A stretch of DNA of 64,000 nt, from the NCBI GenBank assembly GCA_902597055.1, contig CACJWG010000002.1:26962-90961 (forward strand), given 5' to 3'. The translations under genes were made by a program, and so were the position numbers. The notes beneath the pieces are model-generated. The model was not told the origin of the DNA, did not search any database, and worked only from the letters and a program-made list of their open reading frames with translations. The DNA comes from an uncultured Pelagibacteraceae bacterium. GTDB lineage: Bacteria; Pseudomonadota; Alphaproteobacteria; Pelagibacterales; Pelagibacteraceae. Below, in pieces: positions 63,217 to 64,000 of the stretch (its first letter is position 1; each line of letters starts with the position of its first letter).

Positions 63217-64000
63217 TTTTGATTAAAAATATCGTGTATTTTTAGAACTGAGGCTGCTGTTTCTTCAACAGATTTCCTTGTTACATCAATACTCGGCCAT
63301 TTATATTTCATAAAAAGTTTTCGAGCCTCATCCATTTCTTTTTGTACAATATCTAAATTCGTATACTCTGTGTTTTCATTATCTTTAATTGATTGCACTC
63401 TGTTTTTACGTAAATCTACAAGTCTCTCAGGCTCAGCTGTTAACCCCACCACACATTTTTTTTGAGGATTTTCTTTTAATATATCGGGCACAGAGTTTTC
63501 ATTAACTAATGGAATGTTTGATATCTTCATTCCTTTATTCGCAAGATAAATTGAAGTTGGGGTTTTGCTGGTTCTGCTTACCCCTAAAAGAATTACATCG
63601 GATTTCTCTATATCGTCTGCAGAGTTTCCGTCATCATGATTCATTGTGAATTGTATTGCTTCAATTTTTTTATAATATTCATCATCCATAATATGTTGTC
63701 TACTTGGAACATTTAGTGCTTTTTGATCTAAGAGCTTAGAAAAACTAATAATTAGATCTCCTAGAATACCAAAGCATGGAATATTTTTTGAACTGCACTC
63801 GTTTGATAAATGTCTAGCTAATTTATTATCAACTATTGTATATAAAACTATAGCATTGTTGGTTTTTCCCGAGACCTCAAGAATTTTAGAGATTTGGTTT
63901 TCTGTCCTCGTAAAAGAATAAAAATGAGTTTTATATTTAAAGTTTTTAAACTGAGCTTTGATTGCAAGAAATATTCTTTCCAACGTTTCTCCGGTTGAGT
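63213..64000 (-). CDS. ppsR: PEP synthase / pyruvate phosphate dikinase regulatory protein (partial)
   Basis: A DUF299 bifunctional kinase/pyrophosphorylase that switches PEP synthase or pyruvate phosphate dikinase by phosphorylating its active-site region. The P-loop-like LLGVSRTSKTPTSIYLANKG is near the centre, with MNHDDGNSADDI before it and YKWPSIDVTRKSVEETA at the end. The reading frame continues past 63983 as S-T-G-E-T-L-E-R-I to the window edge, so the family N-terminus (about 10-15 residues) lies outside. The TTG at 63983 is not the start. Confidence 0.94.
   Translation of the reverse strand, partial: STGETLERIFLAIKAQFKNFKYKTHFYSFTRTENQISKILEVSGKTNNAIVLYTIVDNKLARHLSNECSSKNIPCFGILGDLIISFSKLLDQKALNVPSRQHIMDDEYYKKIEAIQFTMNHDDGNSADDIEKSDVILLGVSRTSKTPTSIYLANKGMKISNIPLVNENSVPDILKENPQKKCVVGLTAEPERLVDLRKNRVQSIKDNENTEYTNLDIVQKEMDEARKLFMKYKWPSIDVTRKSVEETAASVLKIHDIFNQK

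Noticed and set aside
1..64000. Insertion sequences, prophage, CRISPR arrays, rRNA
   Set aside because: No transposase, integrase, phage or Cas motifs, no regularly spaced repeats and no rRNA-like stretches were seen on either strand.

Overview
The window is a compact, very AT-rich bacterial chromosome segment. Genes are packed with gaps of a few bases or short overlaps, and no intergenic stretch exceeds about 180 bases. Gene families and gene order are alphaproteobacterial: hisBHAFE beside hslVU, ftsK-lolA, rpe-heparinase-purH, and ppsR-maf-aroE-coaE-dnaQ-secB. Together with the strong A+T bias, the streamlined gene complement, and TRAP and Na+/solute transporters, this points to a SAR11 (Candidatus Pelagibacter-like) marine bacterium. 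That assignment is inferred from composition and synteny, not from a database search. I see no insertion sequences, prophage, CRISPR arrays or rRNA. One tRNA gene (Gly-GCC) is present.

Layout. 1-4.4 kb (minus): ffh-rpsP-trmD-rplS-leuC, a translation/secretion operon with an unusually G+C-rich, foldable leader before ffh and no rimM between rpsP and trmD. 4.5-6.2 kb (plus): dapF-ftsY from a divergent promoter. 6.2-9.5 kb (minus): hydrolase, EamA exporter, a 59-residue membrane protein and an amidase. 9.5-17.5 kb (minus): a TRAP transporter (periplasmic protein separated from its permeases by a terminator) followed upstream by a 2-hydroxyacid dehydrogenase, a D-lactate/glycolate-type FAD oxidase, an aminotransferase and an FMN L-lactate-type dehydrogenase. 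This looks like a module for uptake and interconversion of small 2-hydroxy/2-oxo acids. 17.5-22.1 kb (minus): cytochrome c maturation genes ccmCDEFGH ending in a PagL-like outer-membrane protein.

22.3-25.9 kb: hspQ, yciB, DUF2794, a BI-1 protein, an aldo/keto reductase and an IalB-like protein. 25.9-31 kb: argG and then a photolyase-related group (FAD-domain photolyase-like protein, DUF2256 zinc ribbon, DCC thiol protein, DPRP/PhrB-like photolyase, SDR). 31-38.8 kb: TPR glycosyltransferase, folD, YggT, MscS, hemDC, tsaD, FkbM methyltransferase, EVE domain. 38.8-43.7 kb: acetyl-CoA synthetase with a Lys-rich tail, an orphan gene, and a DUF4212/SSS symporter pair, plausibly acetate uptake and activation. 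43.8-48.4 kb: membrane protein, rpe, heparinase-like, purH, pterin dehydratase, tRNA-Gly. 48.5-53 kb: LON-domain protein, eroded UbiH-like protein, ftsK, lolA. 53-58.7 kb: GNAT, HIT, hisEFAHB, hslVU. 58.7-64 kb: Smr, Tim44-like, fxsA, secB, dnaQ, coaE, aroE, maf and ppsR (cut by the window end).

The most interesting non-coding signals are the structured leader of ffh, and two heat-shock-type promoters (hspQ, hslVU) placed so close to their start codons that the transcripts should be leaderless or nearly so. The most interesting proteins are a PhrB-like photolyase that has lost the loop carrying two of its four iron-sulfur cysteines, and a photolyase-like protein whose antenna-like domain appears to lie C-terminal instead of N-terminal.
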